A stretch of 64,000 bases of DNA from Albimonas sp036154955. Its GTDB lineage: Bacteria; Pseudomonadota; Alphaproteobacteria; Rhodobacterales; Rhodobacteraceae. The stretch lies in NCBI GenBank assembly GCA_036154955.1, contig JAYZWL010000016.1, positions 43,014 through 107,013 on the forward strand, given 5' to 3'. The stretch's first letter is position 1, and each line of letters starts with the position of its first letter. Shown piece after piece: positions 24,112 to 32,593 of this stretch. Below the pieces are notes generated by a model. It was not told where the DNA came from, did not search any database, and saw only the letters and a program-made list of their open reading frames with translations. Made by a program: the position numbers and the translations under genes.

Positions 24112-26256
24112 TCAGGCGGCCCTGGCGGGCGCGGTGGCGCGCAGTTTGTCGAGCGCGGAGGCCGTCACCGCGAAGCGCGGCCCGCACAGCTCCGCCAGCT
24201 CCGCCGCCCGCGCCGCGAAGGCGTCGAGCCCCACGCCGCGGATGAACTGGATGGCGCCGCCGGTATGGGCGGGGAAGCCGATGGCCATGATCGAGCCGAT
24301 ATTGGCCTCGGGCTCGGAACGCAGCACGCCCTCGTCGAGGCAGCGCAGCGTCTCGATGGCCTGGCGGTAGAGCATCCGGTCCTGCGCCTCCTCCATCGTG
24401 ATCTCGCGGTTGCGCTCGACGAACTGGGAGAGGCCCTTCCACAGCGACCGCGACCCATCCGGAGCGTAGTCGTAGAAGCCGCCGCCGTAATGGCGCCCAC
24501 CGCGGCCCATCTCGACCATCTTCGGCGCGATGGCGGCGGAGCCTTCGTTCTTCACCGGGAAGCCGTCCTCGATCCCCAGGCGGGCGTCGAGCGCCTTGTG
24601 CGTCTCGCGCACCCGCTCCGACAGGACCATGGAGACCTCGTCCTGCACCTGCAGCGGCCCCACGGGCATCCCGACCTTCCAGGCCGCGCGCTCGATCATC
24701 GCCGGCGGCATCCCGTCCCGGATCAGCTCCATCCCCTCGTTCAGGTAGGTGCCGAACACGCGGGAGGTGAAGAAGCCGCGGCTGTCGTTGACCACGATCG
24801 GCAGCTTGCCGATCTGCTTCACGTAGTCATAGGCCTTGCGCAGCGTGTCGTCCGAGGTCTTCTCGCCCACGATCAGCTCCACCACCTGCATCCGGTCGAC
24901 CGGCGAGAAGAAGTGGATGCCGATGAAGCGGGTCGGGTCCGGGCAGGCCTCGGCCAGGATCGAGATCGGCAGGGTCGAGGTGTTGGAGCCGTAGATCCCG
25001 CCGGGCGAGAGCTTGGCGAAGGTCGCGGGGATCACCTTCTCCTTGAGGGCGATGTCCTCGAACACCGCCTCGACGATGATGTCGGCGCCCTCGAAATCGT
25101 CCGTGTCCGCCGGCTTGATGAGGCCGAGCAGGGAGGCGCCCTTGGCCTCGTCCATCCGGCCCTGCTTGGCCTGTTTGGCCACCAGCGCCTCGGAATAGGC
25201 CTTGCCCTTCAGGGCGCCCTCCATCGAGGTGTCCTTGAGCACCACCGGCAGTCCGCGCGACGCGTGCGCCCAGGCGATGCCCGCGCCCATCATGCCCGCG
25301 CCCAGCACGGCCGAGGAATTGGCCTTCCATGCGTCCCCCGCCGGGCGGAACCTGGCGCCGCGGATCGCCTGCATCCCGAAGAACATGGTGGTGATCTGGG
25401 CCTTGGCCTCCTTGGAGGGGACCAGGGTGCAGAACTGCCGGCTCTCGTTGCGCAGCGCGCCGTCGAAGCCCATGCGCATGGAGTTCACGGCGACGTCGAG
25501 AATGCGCTCGGGCGCCGGCATCAGGCCGCGGGTCTTCTTGATCAGCAGCGTCGGCGCGGTGGCGACGATCTGGCGGACCTTGGGGTGGGTCGTGTCGCCG
25601 CCGGGATAGCGGAAACCCTTGCGGTCCCAGGGCTGCTGGGCGGCGTCGGGGTTGGCCCTGATCCAGGCTTTCGCCGCCGGAACCAGCTCCTCCCGCGTCT
25701 TGACCATCGCGTCGACCATGCCCAGCGCCAGCGCCTTGGCGGGCGACTGGGGCTTGCCCTCCATCAGCAGGGGCAGGGCCTTCTCAAGGCCGAGCAGGGC
25801 GGTCAGGCGCACCACGCCGCCGGCGCCCGGAAGCAGGCCCAGCGTCACCTCGGGCAGGCCGGTGATGGCGCCGGGGCTGTCGAGGATGACGCGATGGTTG
25901 CAGGCGAGGCAGATCTCGAACCCGCCGCCGAGCGCGGCGCCGTTGATCGCGGCGGCCACCGGCACAGGCAGCTTCTCGATCCGCCGCAGCAGGCCCTTCT
26001 TCTCCTCAAGGTTGTTGAAGTATTCGAGGTCCGCCACCTCGGCCGCCAGCAGCCCGTTCAGGTCGCCGCCCGCGAAGAAGGTCTTCTTGGCCGAGGCGAT
26101 GACCACGCCGGTCATGTCCTTTTCGGCCTCCAGCCGCGCGACGGTCTCGGTCATCAGGCGGTTGTATTGTTCGGACATGGTGTTGGCCGACTGGCCGTCC
26201 ATGTCCATGGTGATGGTGACGATGCCGTCGGCGTCCTTGTCCCACGCGAAACCCAT
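24112..26256 (-). CDS. fadJ: FadJ-like bifunctional enoyl-CoA hydratase / 3-hydroxyacyl-CoA dehydrogenase
   Basis: A 714-residue fatty-oxidation multifunctional protein. The N-terminal crotonase domain (about 1-190) contains FAGGDLNGLL, GAALGGGFEICLACNHRV and the catalytic-Glu segment GLPEVTLGLLPGAGG. A Rossmann domain (about 310-490) follows with LGAGMMGAGIAWAHA and IVEAVFEDIALK, then the 3-hydroxyacyl-CoA dehydrogenase signature around GIHFFSPVDRMQVVEL and two C-terminal helical domains. It would hydrate enoyl-CoA and oxidise the product with NAD. It starts 3 bp after the thiolase stop, so the two probably form the usual complex. Confidence 0.95.
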   Translation of the reverse strand: MGFAWDKDADGIVTITMDMDGQSANTMSEQYNRLMTETVARLEAEKDMTGVVIASAKKTFFAGGDLNGLLAAEVADLEYFNNLEEKKGLLRRIEKLPVPVAAAINGAALGGGFEICLACNHRVILDSPGAITGLPEVTLGLLPGAGGVVRLTALLGLEKALPLLMEGKPQSPAKALALGMVDAMVKTREELVPAAKAWIRANPDAAQQPWDRKGFRYPGGDTTHPKVRQIVATAPTLLIKKTRGLMPAPERILDVAVNSMRMGFDGALRNESRQFCTLVPSKEAKAQITTMFFGMQAIRGARFRPAGDAWKANSSAVLGAGMMGAGIAWAHASRGLPVVLKDTSMEGALKGKAYSEALVAKQAKQGRMDEAKGASLLGLIKPADTDDFEGADIIVEAVFEDIALKEKVIPATFAKLSPGGIYGSNTSTLPISILAEACPDPTRFIGIHFFSPVDRMQVVELIVGEKTSDDTLRKAYDYVKQIGKLPIVVNDSRGFFTSRVFGTYLNEGMELIRDGMPPAMIERAAWKVGMPVGPLQVQDEVSMVLSERVRETHKALDARLGIEDGFPVKNEGSAAIAPKMVEMGRGGRHYGGGFYDYAPDGSRSLWKGLSQFVERNREITMEEAQDRMLYRQAIETLRCLDEGVLRSEPEANIGSIMAIGFPAHTGGAIQFIRGVGLDAFAARAAELAELCGPRFAVTASALDKLRATAPARAA

Positions 26257-26259
26257 GGT

Positions 26260-27468
26260 TCAGACCCTCTCGATGATCGAGGCGATGCCCATGCCGCCGC
26301 CCACGCACATGCAGATCAGGGCGCGCTTCAGGTCGCGCCGCTCCAACTCGTCCAGCATGGTGGAGACGAGGCAGCCGCCCGTCGCCCCTAGCGGGTGACC
26401 CATGGCGATGGCGCCGCCGACCACGTTCAGCTTCTCGTCCGGCACGTCCAGGTCGCGCTGCAGGCGCAGGGCGACCGAGGCGAAGGCCTCGTTGATCTCC
26501 ACCAGGTCGATGTCGGCCATGGTCATCCCCGCCTTGGCCAGCGCCTTCCTGGAGGCCGGGCCGGGGCCGGTGAGCATGATGGTCGGCTCGCAAGCCGTCA
26601 GGGCGATGGACACGACCCGGCCGCGGGGCGTGAGCCCGAGGTCCTTGCCCGCCCGCTCGTTGCCGACCATGACCAGCGAGGCGCCGTCGACGATGCCCGA
26701 GGAGTTGCCGGGCGTGTGCACATGGTCGATGCGCTCCACCTGCGGGTATTTGCTGAGCGCCAGCACGTCGTAGCCCATCGCGCCCATCGCCGCGAAGGAC
26801 GGCTTGAGCGAGCCCATGGACTGCATGTTCGCGTCGGGCCGGATGAAGTCGTCCCGCTCCAGGATGGTGAAGCCGTTCATGTCGCGCACCGGCACCACCG
26901 AGCGGTCGAACCAGCCGTTGTCGCGGGCATGCGCCGCGGCTTTCTGGGAGCGCACGGCGAAGGCGTCGACGTCGTCGCGGCTGAAGCCCTCGATGGTGGC
27001 GATCAGGTCGGCGCCGATGCCCTGGGGCACGAAGCCGGTGACGATGTTGGTTTCCGGATCCTCGGCCATCGGTCCGCCGGCGGCGCCCATGGGCACGCGG
27101 GACATGCTCTCATACCCGCCGGCGCAGACCAGGTCCTCCCACCCGCTCGCGACCTTGGCGGCGGCGGTGTTGAAGGTGTCGAGCCCCGAGGCGCAGAAGC
27201 GGTTGACCTGGGCGCCGGGCACCGTCTCGTCCCAGCCGGCCTTCTGCAGCGCGATCTTGGGCAGGACGTTGCCCTGCTCCAGCACCGGCGACACGCAGCC
27301 CAGCAGCACGTCGTCCACCCGCGCGGTGTCGAGGTCGTGGCGGTTCCGCATCTCGGTCAGAAGGGTGGTGACGAGGTCGATGGGCTTGACCTCGTTCAAC
27401 GCGCCGTCCGGCTTGCCCTTGGAGCGGGGCGTGCGGATCGCGTCGAAGATATAGGCGGCTTCGGCCAT
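26260..27468 (-). CDS. Acetyl-CoA C-acyltransferase (thiolase)
   Basis: A 402-residue thiolase that would cleave 3-ketoacyl-CoA to acetyl- (or propionyl-) CoA plus the shortened acyl-CoA. The nucleophile segment is VNRFCASGLDTFNTAA (Cys about 89-92), the GHPLGATGG loop is near 353 and the C-terminal Cys/Gly motif is CMCVGGGMG. It is the first gene of the operon running thiolase, FadJ-like, acyl-CoA dehydrogenase, racemase. The promoter lies in the divergent gap shared with the AMP-forming ligase. Confidence 0.95.
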   Translation of the reverse strand: MAEAAYIFDAIRTPRSKGKPDGALNEVKPIDLVTTLLTEMRNRHDLDTARVDDVLLGCVSPVLEQGNVLPKIALQKAGWDETVPGAQVNRFCASGLDTFNTAAAKVASGWEDLVCAGGYESMSRVPMGAAGGPMAEDPETNIVTGFVPQGIGADLIATIEGFSRDDVDAFAVRSQKAAAHARDNGWFDRSVVPVRDMNGFTILERDDFIRPDANMQSMGSLKPSFAAMGAMGYDVLALSKYPQVERIDHVHTPGNSSGIVDGASLVMVGNERAGKDLGLTPRGRVVSIALTACEPTIMLTGPGPASRKALAKAGMTMADIDLVEINEAFASVALRLQRDLDVPDEKLNVVGGAIAMGHPLGATGGCLVSTMLDELERRDLKRALICMCVGGGMGIASIIERV

Positions 27469-27566
27469 GGGGCTCCCTCCGGGGATTCGCCTTCTGACGG
27501 ACGCGCGAAGGCGACCGCCGGGGATCGCGGGGGAGATTGCCGCCGGGCCAGGGCGGTTTCAAGATC

Positions 27567-27582
27567 TTAATTGACCGATGAA
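27567..27582. promoter_or_regulatory. Candidate operator TTAAT-N6-ATGAA (thiolase side)
   Basis: TTAATTGACCGATGAA lies about 100 bp upstream of the thiolase start and has the same architecture as dyads at 27855 and 32501. Its reverse complement reads TTCAT-N6-ATTAA. Confidence 0.4.
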
Positions 27583-27633
27583 TACCGCATTGCAGAACAT
27601 GCCGCGGAAAGCAGGCTCCTGGCAAGAGCGTGA

Positions 27634-27675
27634 CCGCAGGCGAAGCCTTGTTGTTGACCGCAGCTTCGCCTGCGG
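27634..27675. repeat. 13-bp perfect inverted repeat in the divergent promoter
   Basis: CCGCAGGCGAAGC (27634-27646) is inverted at 27663-27675 (GCTTCGCCTGCGG) around a 16-nt loop. It is too stable to be chance. It could be a terminator for upstream-initiated RNA, a cruciform, or a regulator site. No U-tract follows on either strand. Confidence 0.6.
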
Positions 27676-27854
27676 GGACACGCCACCGGGCAGGGCCGGC
27701 GGATAGGCGCTTCCTCCCGGCCGAACATGCATGGCATCCGGCCTCGTTACGCCGTCCCTGGACCCTTTCTGGGTTTCTCCGGGGCGGCCGCCGCCGACCC
27801 TATTCGTCGCAGGGACGCGGAGCAACAGAGGTTTCGGATGGACCTCCGCAACGT

Positions 27855-27870
27855 TTAATGGCTTGATTAA
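27855..27870. promoter_or_regulatory. Candidate operator TTAAT-N6-ATTAA (ligase side)
   Basis: TTAATGGCTTGATTAA is a perfect 5-bp inverted repeat with a 6-bp spacer, about 115 bp upstream of the AMP-ligase start. AT-rich sequence is rare in this genome, so its placement in the promoter is notable. Confidence 0.45.
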
Positions 27871-27985
27871 CAGGAATCCGTGCGGCTGTCGACAATGCGC
27901 GCGGAATTCGGCCGGGTTTCACAGAAAAACCAACGGCCGGGGCGGGACTGTCCCCGACCCGTCAACGAACACAGGGAGGAAGAGG

Positions 27986-29539
27986 ATGAAACACCCCTCG
28001 TTCCACGCGCGCCGCACGCCGGAAAAAATCGCCTATGTCATGGCGGGTTCGGGCGAAAGCCTGACTTACGCCCAGTTGGACGCCCGTTCGAATCGCGGCG
28101 CGCAGGCGCTGCGGGCGCTCGGCGTCGGCCCGGGCGACCATATCGCCCTGCTGATGGAGAACCGGCTGGAGTTCATGGAGATCGTCTGGGCCGCGCATCG
28201 CGCCGGGGTGATCTACACCGCCGTCTCCCGCTATCTGGGGCCGGAGGAGGCCGGCTACATCATCCGCGACTGCGGGGCCAAGGTGTTCATCGCCTCCGAC
28301 GCCTACCGGGACCGGGGGCCGGACTACCTCGCCCAGGCCGGGGACGCGCGCTGCCTGATGGTGGGCGACTGCGCGCCGGGCTACGCGAGCTGGGACGAGC
28401 TGACCGCCGCGCAGAAGGAGGAGCCGGTCGCCGACGCCTTCGCCGGCATGGACATGCTCTATTCCTCCGGCACCACCGGCCGGCCCAAGGGCATCGCCAA
28501 GGCGTTCGAGCCGAACCCGATCGAGTGGATCCACCCGATGCTGTCGCTGCTGATCGAGCATCACTCGAAGGTGGACGACGCGTCCGTCTATCTCTCTCCC
28601 GCCCCGCTTTACCACGCAGCCCCGCTGCGCTTTTGCCTGACCATGGCGAACCTGGGCGCGACCTGCGTGATCATGGAGAAATTCGACCCCGAGGCCTACC
28701 TCGCCGCGGTCCAGAAATGGGGCGTCACCCATTCGCAGCTCGTGCCCACCATGTTCGTGCGCATGCTCAAGCTGCCCGAGGAGGTGCGCGCGGCCTACGA
28801 CGTCTCCTCCATCCGCATGGCGATCCATGCCGCGGCGCCGTGCCCGAAGGAGATCAAGCAGCGGATGATCGACTGGTGGGGCCCGGTCCTGCTGGAATAT
28901 TACGCGGGCACCGAGGCCAATGGCGGCACCGTGGCGACGGCCGAGCAGTGGCTGGAGAACCCGGGCACCGTGGGCGCCACCATCGTCGGCAGGATCGTCA
29001 TCGCCGACCCGGACGGCAATGAACTTCCGGCCGGAGAGATCGGCGACGTCTATTTCGACAGCGGCATCGACTTCGAATATTTCGGGGACCCCGAGAAGTC
29101 GAAGAAGTCGTTCCTGCGCCCCGGCTGCGGCACGCTGGGCGATGTCGGCTATGTCAACGAACGCGGCTTCCTGTTCCTGACCGACCGCGCCGCCTACACC
29201 ATCATCTCCGGCGGGGTGAACATCTACCCGCAGGAGGCCGAGGACCTGCTGGTCTGCCACCCGGAAGTCGCCGACTGCGCCGTGTTCGGCGTGCCGGACG
29301 AGGAGATGGGCGAGGCGGTGAAGGCCGTGGTGCAGCTTCAGGACCCGTCCGGCGCCTCGGATGATAAGGCCGCCGAACTTATCGGCTGGCTTCGCGAACG
29401 CCTGTCGCATATCAAGGCGCCCCGGAGCATCGACTTCCGCGAGGACCTGCCGCGCACCGCGACGGGCAAGCTGATGAAGCGGCTCCTGAAAGACGAATAC
29501 TGGGCGGAAGCCCGGAAAAACCAGGGAGTGAGCGCATGA
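27986..29539 (+). CDS. AMP-forming acyl-CoA synthetase
   Basis: A 517-residue ANL-superfamily ligase. The AMP-binding P-loop is YSSGTTGRPKGI (about 157-168), followed by the YYAGTEANGG motif, the hinge region GDVGYVNERGFLFLTDR and the C-terminal catalytic Lys in TATGKLMKRLL. It would activate a carboxylic acid to acyl-adenylate and then acyl-CoA. ATG 27986 is preferred because of the strong AGGGAGGAAGAGG leader; no other start has comparable support. Its stop overlaps the next gene by 4 bp. It is a second activation route next to the NDP-forming enzyme at 17.4 kb, so the two probably handle different acids. Confidence 0.92.
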   Translation: MKHPSFHARRTPEKIAYVMAGSGESLTYAQLDARSNRGAQALRALGVGPGDHIALLMENRLEFMEIVWAAHRAGVIYTAVSRYLGPEEAGYIIRDCGAKVFIASDAYRDRGPDYLAQAGDARCLMVGDCAPGYASWDELTAAQKEEPVADAFAGMDMLYSSGTTGRPKGIAKAFEPNPIEWIHPMLSLLIEHHSKVDDASVYLSPAPLYHAAPLRFCLTMANLGATCVIMEKFDPEAYLAAVQKWGVTHSQLVPTMFVRMLKLPEEVRAAYDVSSIRMAIHAAAPCPKEIKQRMIDWWGPVLLEYYAGTEANGGTVATAEQWLENPGTVGATIVGRIVIADPDGNELPAGEIGDVYFDSGIDFEYFGDPEKSKKSFLRPGCGTLGDVGYVNERGFLFLTDRAAYTIISGGVNIYPQEAEDLLVCHPEVADCAVFGVPDEEMGEAVKAVVQLQDPSGASDDKAAELIGWLRERLSHIKAPRSIDFREDLPRTATGKLMKRLLKDEYWAEARKNQGVSA

Positions 29540-30330
29540 CCGTCAAGAACCCGTTCGACCTTTCCGGCAAGGTGGCCGTCGTCACCGGCGGCAACGGGGG
29601 CATCGGCCTCGGCATGGTGAAGTGCATGGCCCAGTGCGGGGCCTCTGTCGCCATCTGGGGCCGCAACGCGGAGAAGAACGAGAAGGCCGTGGCCGAGGCC
29701 GTGGCGCTCGGCGGCGGCGAGGTCGTGGCCTTCCCCTGCGACGTGCTCGACCCCGCCAGCCAGGACAAGGCCATGGCCGACACGCTGGCCAAGTTCGGCC
29801 GCGTCGACGGGCTTTTCGCCAATTCCGGCGTCTCCGGCTCCGGCGGCCGCAAGGGCTTTCTGGAGCGCACCGACCAGGAATGGCGGGATCTCTTCGCGGT
29901 CAATCTCGACGGCGTGGTGAAGTCGTTCCGGCTGGCCGGCGACCACATGGTCGAGCGGGCCAAGAACGGCGACGCGGGCGGGCGGCTGATCGCCACCTCC
30001 TCCGTGGCCTCGGTCGACGGCGCCGCGTTCAACGAGCATTACGGCGCCTCGAAGGCCGCGCTGAACGGCATGATGCGGGCGATTTCGGTGGAGCTCGCCC
30101 GCTACGGCATCACCGCCAACAACATCCTGCCCGGCTACATCGTCACCGACATGACCGCCAAGTCGATGGCCAACGAGAAGTTCCTGACCAACGTGGGCAA
30201 GCGCATCCCCGTGCGCCGCTTCGGTCAGCCGGAGGATTTCGGGGGGCTCGCGGCCTACCTGCTGTCCGACCTGTCCAGCTACCATACCGGGCAGACCTTC
30301 ACGATCGACGGCGGCTACACGATCTTCTGA
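29536..30330 (+). CDS. Short-chain dehydrogenase/reductase (classical)
   Basis: A 264-residue SDR. The NAD(P)-binding glycine motif is VTGGNGGIGLG (about 15-25), the NNAG-like motif reads FANSGVSG, the catalytic Ser lies in IATSSVASVDG and the Tyr/Lys pair is in HYGASKAALNG. An NTDE-like PGYIVTDM follows. It would oxidise a 3-hydroxyacyl-CoA or alcohol, or run the reverse reaction. The start overlaps the ligase stop (ATGA). The ligase and two SDRs form an operon. Confidence 0.9.
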   Translation: MTVKNPFDLSGKVAVVTGGNGGIGLGMVKCMAQCGASVAIWGRNAEKNEKAVAEAVALGGGEVVAFPCDVLDPASQDKAMADTLAKFGRVDGLFANSGVSGSGGRKGFLERTDQEWRDLFAVNLDGVVKSFRLAGDHMVERAKNGDAGGRLIATSSVASVDGAAFNEHYGASKAALNGMMRAISVELARYGITANNILPGYIVTDMTAKSMANEKFLTNVGKRIPVRRFGQPEDFGGLAAYLLSDLSSYHTGQTFTIDGGYTIF

Positions 30331-30337
30331 GGGCGTG

Positions 30338-31216
30338 ATGACGGATCCGATCTATCGCGCGGGCCTGTTCGACGGAGCCCGCATCCTGGTCACCGGCGGG
30401 GGCTCCGGTCTCGGCCGGGCCATGGCCGGGCGGCTGGCGGGGCTGGGCGCGGAGGTGATCCTCTGCGGCCGGCGCGCGCCGCTGTTGGAGGAAGCGGCGG
30501 CGGAGATCGTGGCCGCCGGCGGCCGGGCCACGGCCCTGCCGCTCGACATCCGCGACCCCGAGGCGGTGGAGGCCGCGGCCGACGCCGCCTTCGCCGACGG
30601 GCCGCTGACCGGGCTGGTGAACAACGCCGGCGCCAACTTCATCTCGCGGACCGAGGATCTGTCGATCCGCGCGGTGGACGCGGTCACCGGCATCACCATG
30701 CGCGGCACCTTCCTGGTGACCCACGCGGTCGGGCGGCGCTGGATCGAGGCGGGGACGGGCGGGGCGGTGATCTCCATCCTGTCGACCCGGCTGCGGTCCG
30801 GCGCGCCGTTCTCCACCCCCTCCACCATGGGCAAGGCGGCGATCGAGAGCATGACGAAGTCGCTGGCTTCGGAATGGGGGCGCTACGGCATCCGCCTCAA
30901 CGCCATCGCGCCGGGGGAGATCCCGACCGAGGGCATGCTCGCCCGCCTGCGACCCGGCGAAAAGCCGGGGGCTGCGACCGCGGCGGTCAACCCGCTGGGC
31001 CGGGCCGGCACGCTGGAGGACATCGGCTCGCTCGCCGCCTTCCTGCTGGGGCCGGGGTCGAGCTGGATCAACGGCGAGACCCTCTTCATGGACGGCGGTC
31101 AGACCAATGCGGCCGGCGTCGCCTCCTACCGCCTGCGGGAGTGGACGGACGAGGACTGGGACAAGGCTCGCGGCGTGGCCAAGGCCAAGAACGCCGAGGA
31201 CAAGTCCAAGCGCTAG
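30338..31216 (+). CDS. SDR of 2,4-dienoyl-CoA reductase type (no catalytic Tyr)
   Basis: A 292-residue SDR with VTGGGSGLGRAMA and NNAGANF. The usual YxxxK is replaced by STMGK within FSTPSTMGKAAIESM, followed by TKSLASEWGRYGIRLN. This matches the layout of mitochondrial-type 2,4-dienoyl-CoA reductases, which lack the Tyr. Such enzymes reduce 2,4-dienoyl-CoA with NADPH during breakdown of unsaturated fatty acids. ATG 30338 was chosen; a GTG at 30335 immediately before it is also possible. It starts 7 bp after the first SDR. Confidence 0.82.
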   Translation: MTDPIYRAGLFDGARILVTGGGSGLGRAMAGRLAGLGAEVILCGRRAPLLEEAAAEIVAAGGRATALPLDIRDPEAVEAAADAAFADGPLTGLVNNAGANFISRTEDLSIRAVDAVTGITMRGTFLVTHAVGRRWIEAGTGGAVISILSTRLRSGAPFSTPSTMGKAAIESMTKSLASEWGRYGIRLNAIAPGEIPTEGMLARLRPGEKPGAATAAVNPLGRAGTLEDIGSLAAFLLGPGSSWINGETLFMDGGQTNAAGVASYRLREWTDEDWDKARGVAKAKNAEDKSKR

Positions 31217-31260
31217 CCGCGGGGCCGGCCGTTGGCCGGCGGTCCGGAGCTCGGGACGGA

Positions 31261-31288
31261 AAGGGGCGGCGCCGCGGCGCCGCCCCTT
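31261..31288. terminator. Bidirectional terminator hairpin
   Basis: AAGGGGCGGCGCC and GGCGCCGCCCCTT form a perfect 13-bp stem around GC. It is followed by CTCTC on the plus strand and preceded by CGGGACGG. It separates the convergent SDR operon and esterase gene. Confidence 0.6.
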
Positions 31289-31403
31289 CTCTCGTCGGAC
31301 GGGAACGTTCGGAAAGCCGCCCGGGCGCCCCGGGCTTGAGCCCGCCGCCTCGCACCGGTCGCCGAACGCCCGCGGCGCCGGCTGGTCGCGGAGCCGGCCC
31401 CGG

Positions 31404-32327
31404 TCAGGCCGGGGCGCGGGCCGCCTCGCAGGCCTCGCGCACCGCGTCGGCCAGGGCCTCCACCTCCAGCCGCGCCGCCTCGCACAGGTTGTGCATGCGG
31501 ATGAAGCCGTGGATCATCCCCGGCGCGTGGCGGCGCGTCACCGGCACGCCCGCGGCCTCCAGCGCGTCGGCATAGGCCAGCCCCTCGTCCAGCAGCACGT
31601 CGTAGCCGGCCGTGATCACCAGCGCCGGCGGCAGGCCGGTCAGGTCGGCGTGCAGCGGGCTCACGTCCGGCTGCCTGGGGTCGGCGCCCTGCAGGTAGTG
31701 GTCGAAGAACCAGGGCATGTCGCGGCCCAGCAGCGGATAGCCCTCGGCATGTTCGGCATAGGAGGGGCGGGAGAAGTCGCAGTCGGTCACCGGGTAGACC
31801 AGCCCCTGCAGCACCAGCGGCGCCTGGCCCAGCAGCCGCCGGGCGACCACGGTCGCCAGATTGCCGCCGGCGCTGTCGCCGGCCACCGCGACGGGCGCCC
31901 CGCCGAACTCCTCGCCCGCCGCGTCGCAGGCCCAGAGCACCGCGTCCTCGCAATCCTCCACCGGCCCGGGGAAAGGCGCCTCGGGCGCCAGGCGGTAGTC
32001 CGGCAGCAGCACCGCGCAGCCGGACCGCGCGGCCAGCGCCCGGCCCAGCGTGTCGAAATCGTCGATGTTCCCGATCACCCAGCCGCCGCCATGCAGGTAG
32101 ACCAGCAGGCCGTTGATCTCGCCCGCCGGCACATGCAGGCGCGCGGGGATCGAGCCTGCGCGGGTGGGCAGGGCGAAGTCGCGGGTCTCGGCCATCTCGG
32201 GGCCGGCGCCCAGCCCCTCGCGCCCGGCGGCGATCAGGGCGCGGGCCGCGGCGGGGCCGGCGTCGGAGATCGCCGGCAGGGCGCGGGTGCGTTCAAGCAC
32301 GATGTCGATGAAGGGGTCGAGCGGCAT
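31404..32327 (-). CDS. Alpha/beta hydrolase, hormone-sensitive-lipase family
   Basis: A 307-residue esterase with the family IV oxyanion motif HGGGW (about 79-83), the nucleophile elbow GDSAGG (Ser about 150), an Asp near YDVLLDEG and the His in PGMIHGF. Such enzymes cleave short- to medium-chain esters and lactones in the cytoplasm. The gene is divergent from a Baeyer-Villiger monooxygenase, whose ester or lactone product it could hydrolyse. Confidence 0.92.
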   Translation of the reverse strand: MPLDPFIDIVLERTRALPAISDAGPAAARALIAAGREGLGAGPEMAETRDFALPTRAGSIPARLHVPAGEINGLLVYLHGGGWVIGNIDDFDTLGRALAARSGCAVLLPDYRLAPEAPFPGPVEDCEDAVLWACDAAGEEFGGAPVAVAGDSAGGNLATVVARRLLGQAPLVLQGLVYPVTDCDFSRPSYAEHAEGYPLLGRDMPWFFDHYLQGADPRQPDVSPLHADLTGLPPALVITAGYDVLLDEGLAYADALEAAGVPVTRRHAPGMIHGFIRMHNLCEAARLEVEALADAVREACEAARAPA

Positions 32328-32500
32328 GGTCGGTCCTCCCAGGGGGCGGGCGCGCGCGGGGACGGCGCCTCTTGCTCTCGCCGCGGCCTGTCCGGAGTTT
32401 CAACTCGGGACGGTCACGGTCATTGACCCATCATGCCCCCGCGTCGGGGGCTGGGCCAAGCGGTTTATGCGCGCGATGAACATAAGGCTGCCGAACGGGA

Positions 32501-32516
32501 TTGATCGAGCGATTAA
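32501..32516. promoter_or_regulatory. Candidate operator TTGAT-N6-ATTAA (monooxygenase/esterase promoter)
   Basis: TTGATCGAGCGATTAA is a near-perfect dyad (TTGATCG-AG-CGATTAA, one mismatched pair) about 85 bp upstream of the monooxygenase and in the divergent gap with the esterase. It has the same spacing as the dyads at 27567 and 27855, which links the two loci. Confidence 0.45.
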
Positions 32517-32593
32517 ATGCGCCCACCATGCAGGCCGACGCGCGCCAGACGCGAAGGCGGCCCCGCGGGGTCGCCCCCCAAGGGAGGAATGAC

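Larger units (their letters stand above)
27469..27985. promoter_or_regulatory. 517-bp divergent control region of the beta-oxidation operons
   Basis: This region separates the thiolase and AMP-ligase operons and is less GC-rich than its surroundings. It contains two related dyads (27567-27582 and 27855-27870), a 13-bp inverted repeat (27634-27675) and, before the ligase ATG, an AGGGAGGAAGAGG ribosome site. I see no credible gene inside it. Confidence 0.6.

Noticed and set aside
27469..27985. A small gene or mobile remnant in the large divergent gap
   Set aside because: Open frames here are short, lack ribosome sites and show no motif. Dyads and an inverted repeat explain the region better as a control region. 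The inverted repeat has no flanking target duplication or transposase.
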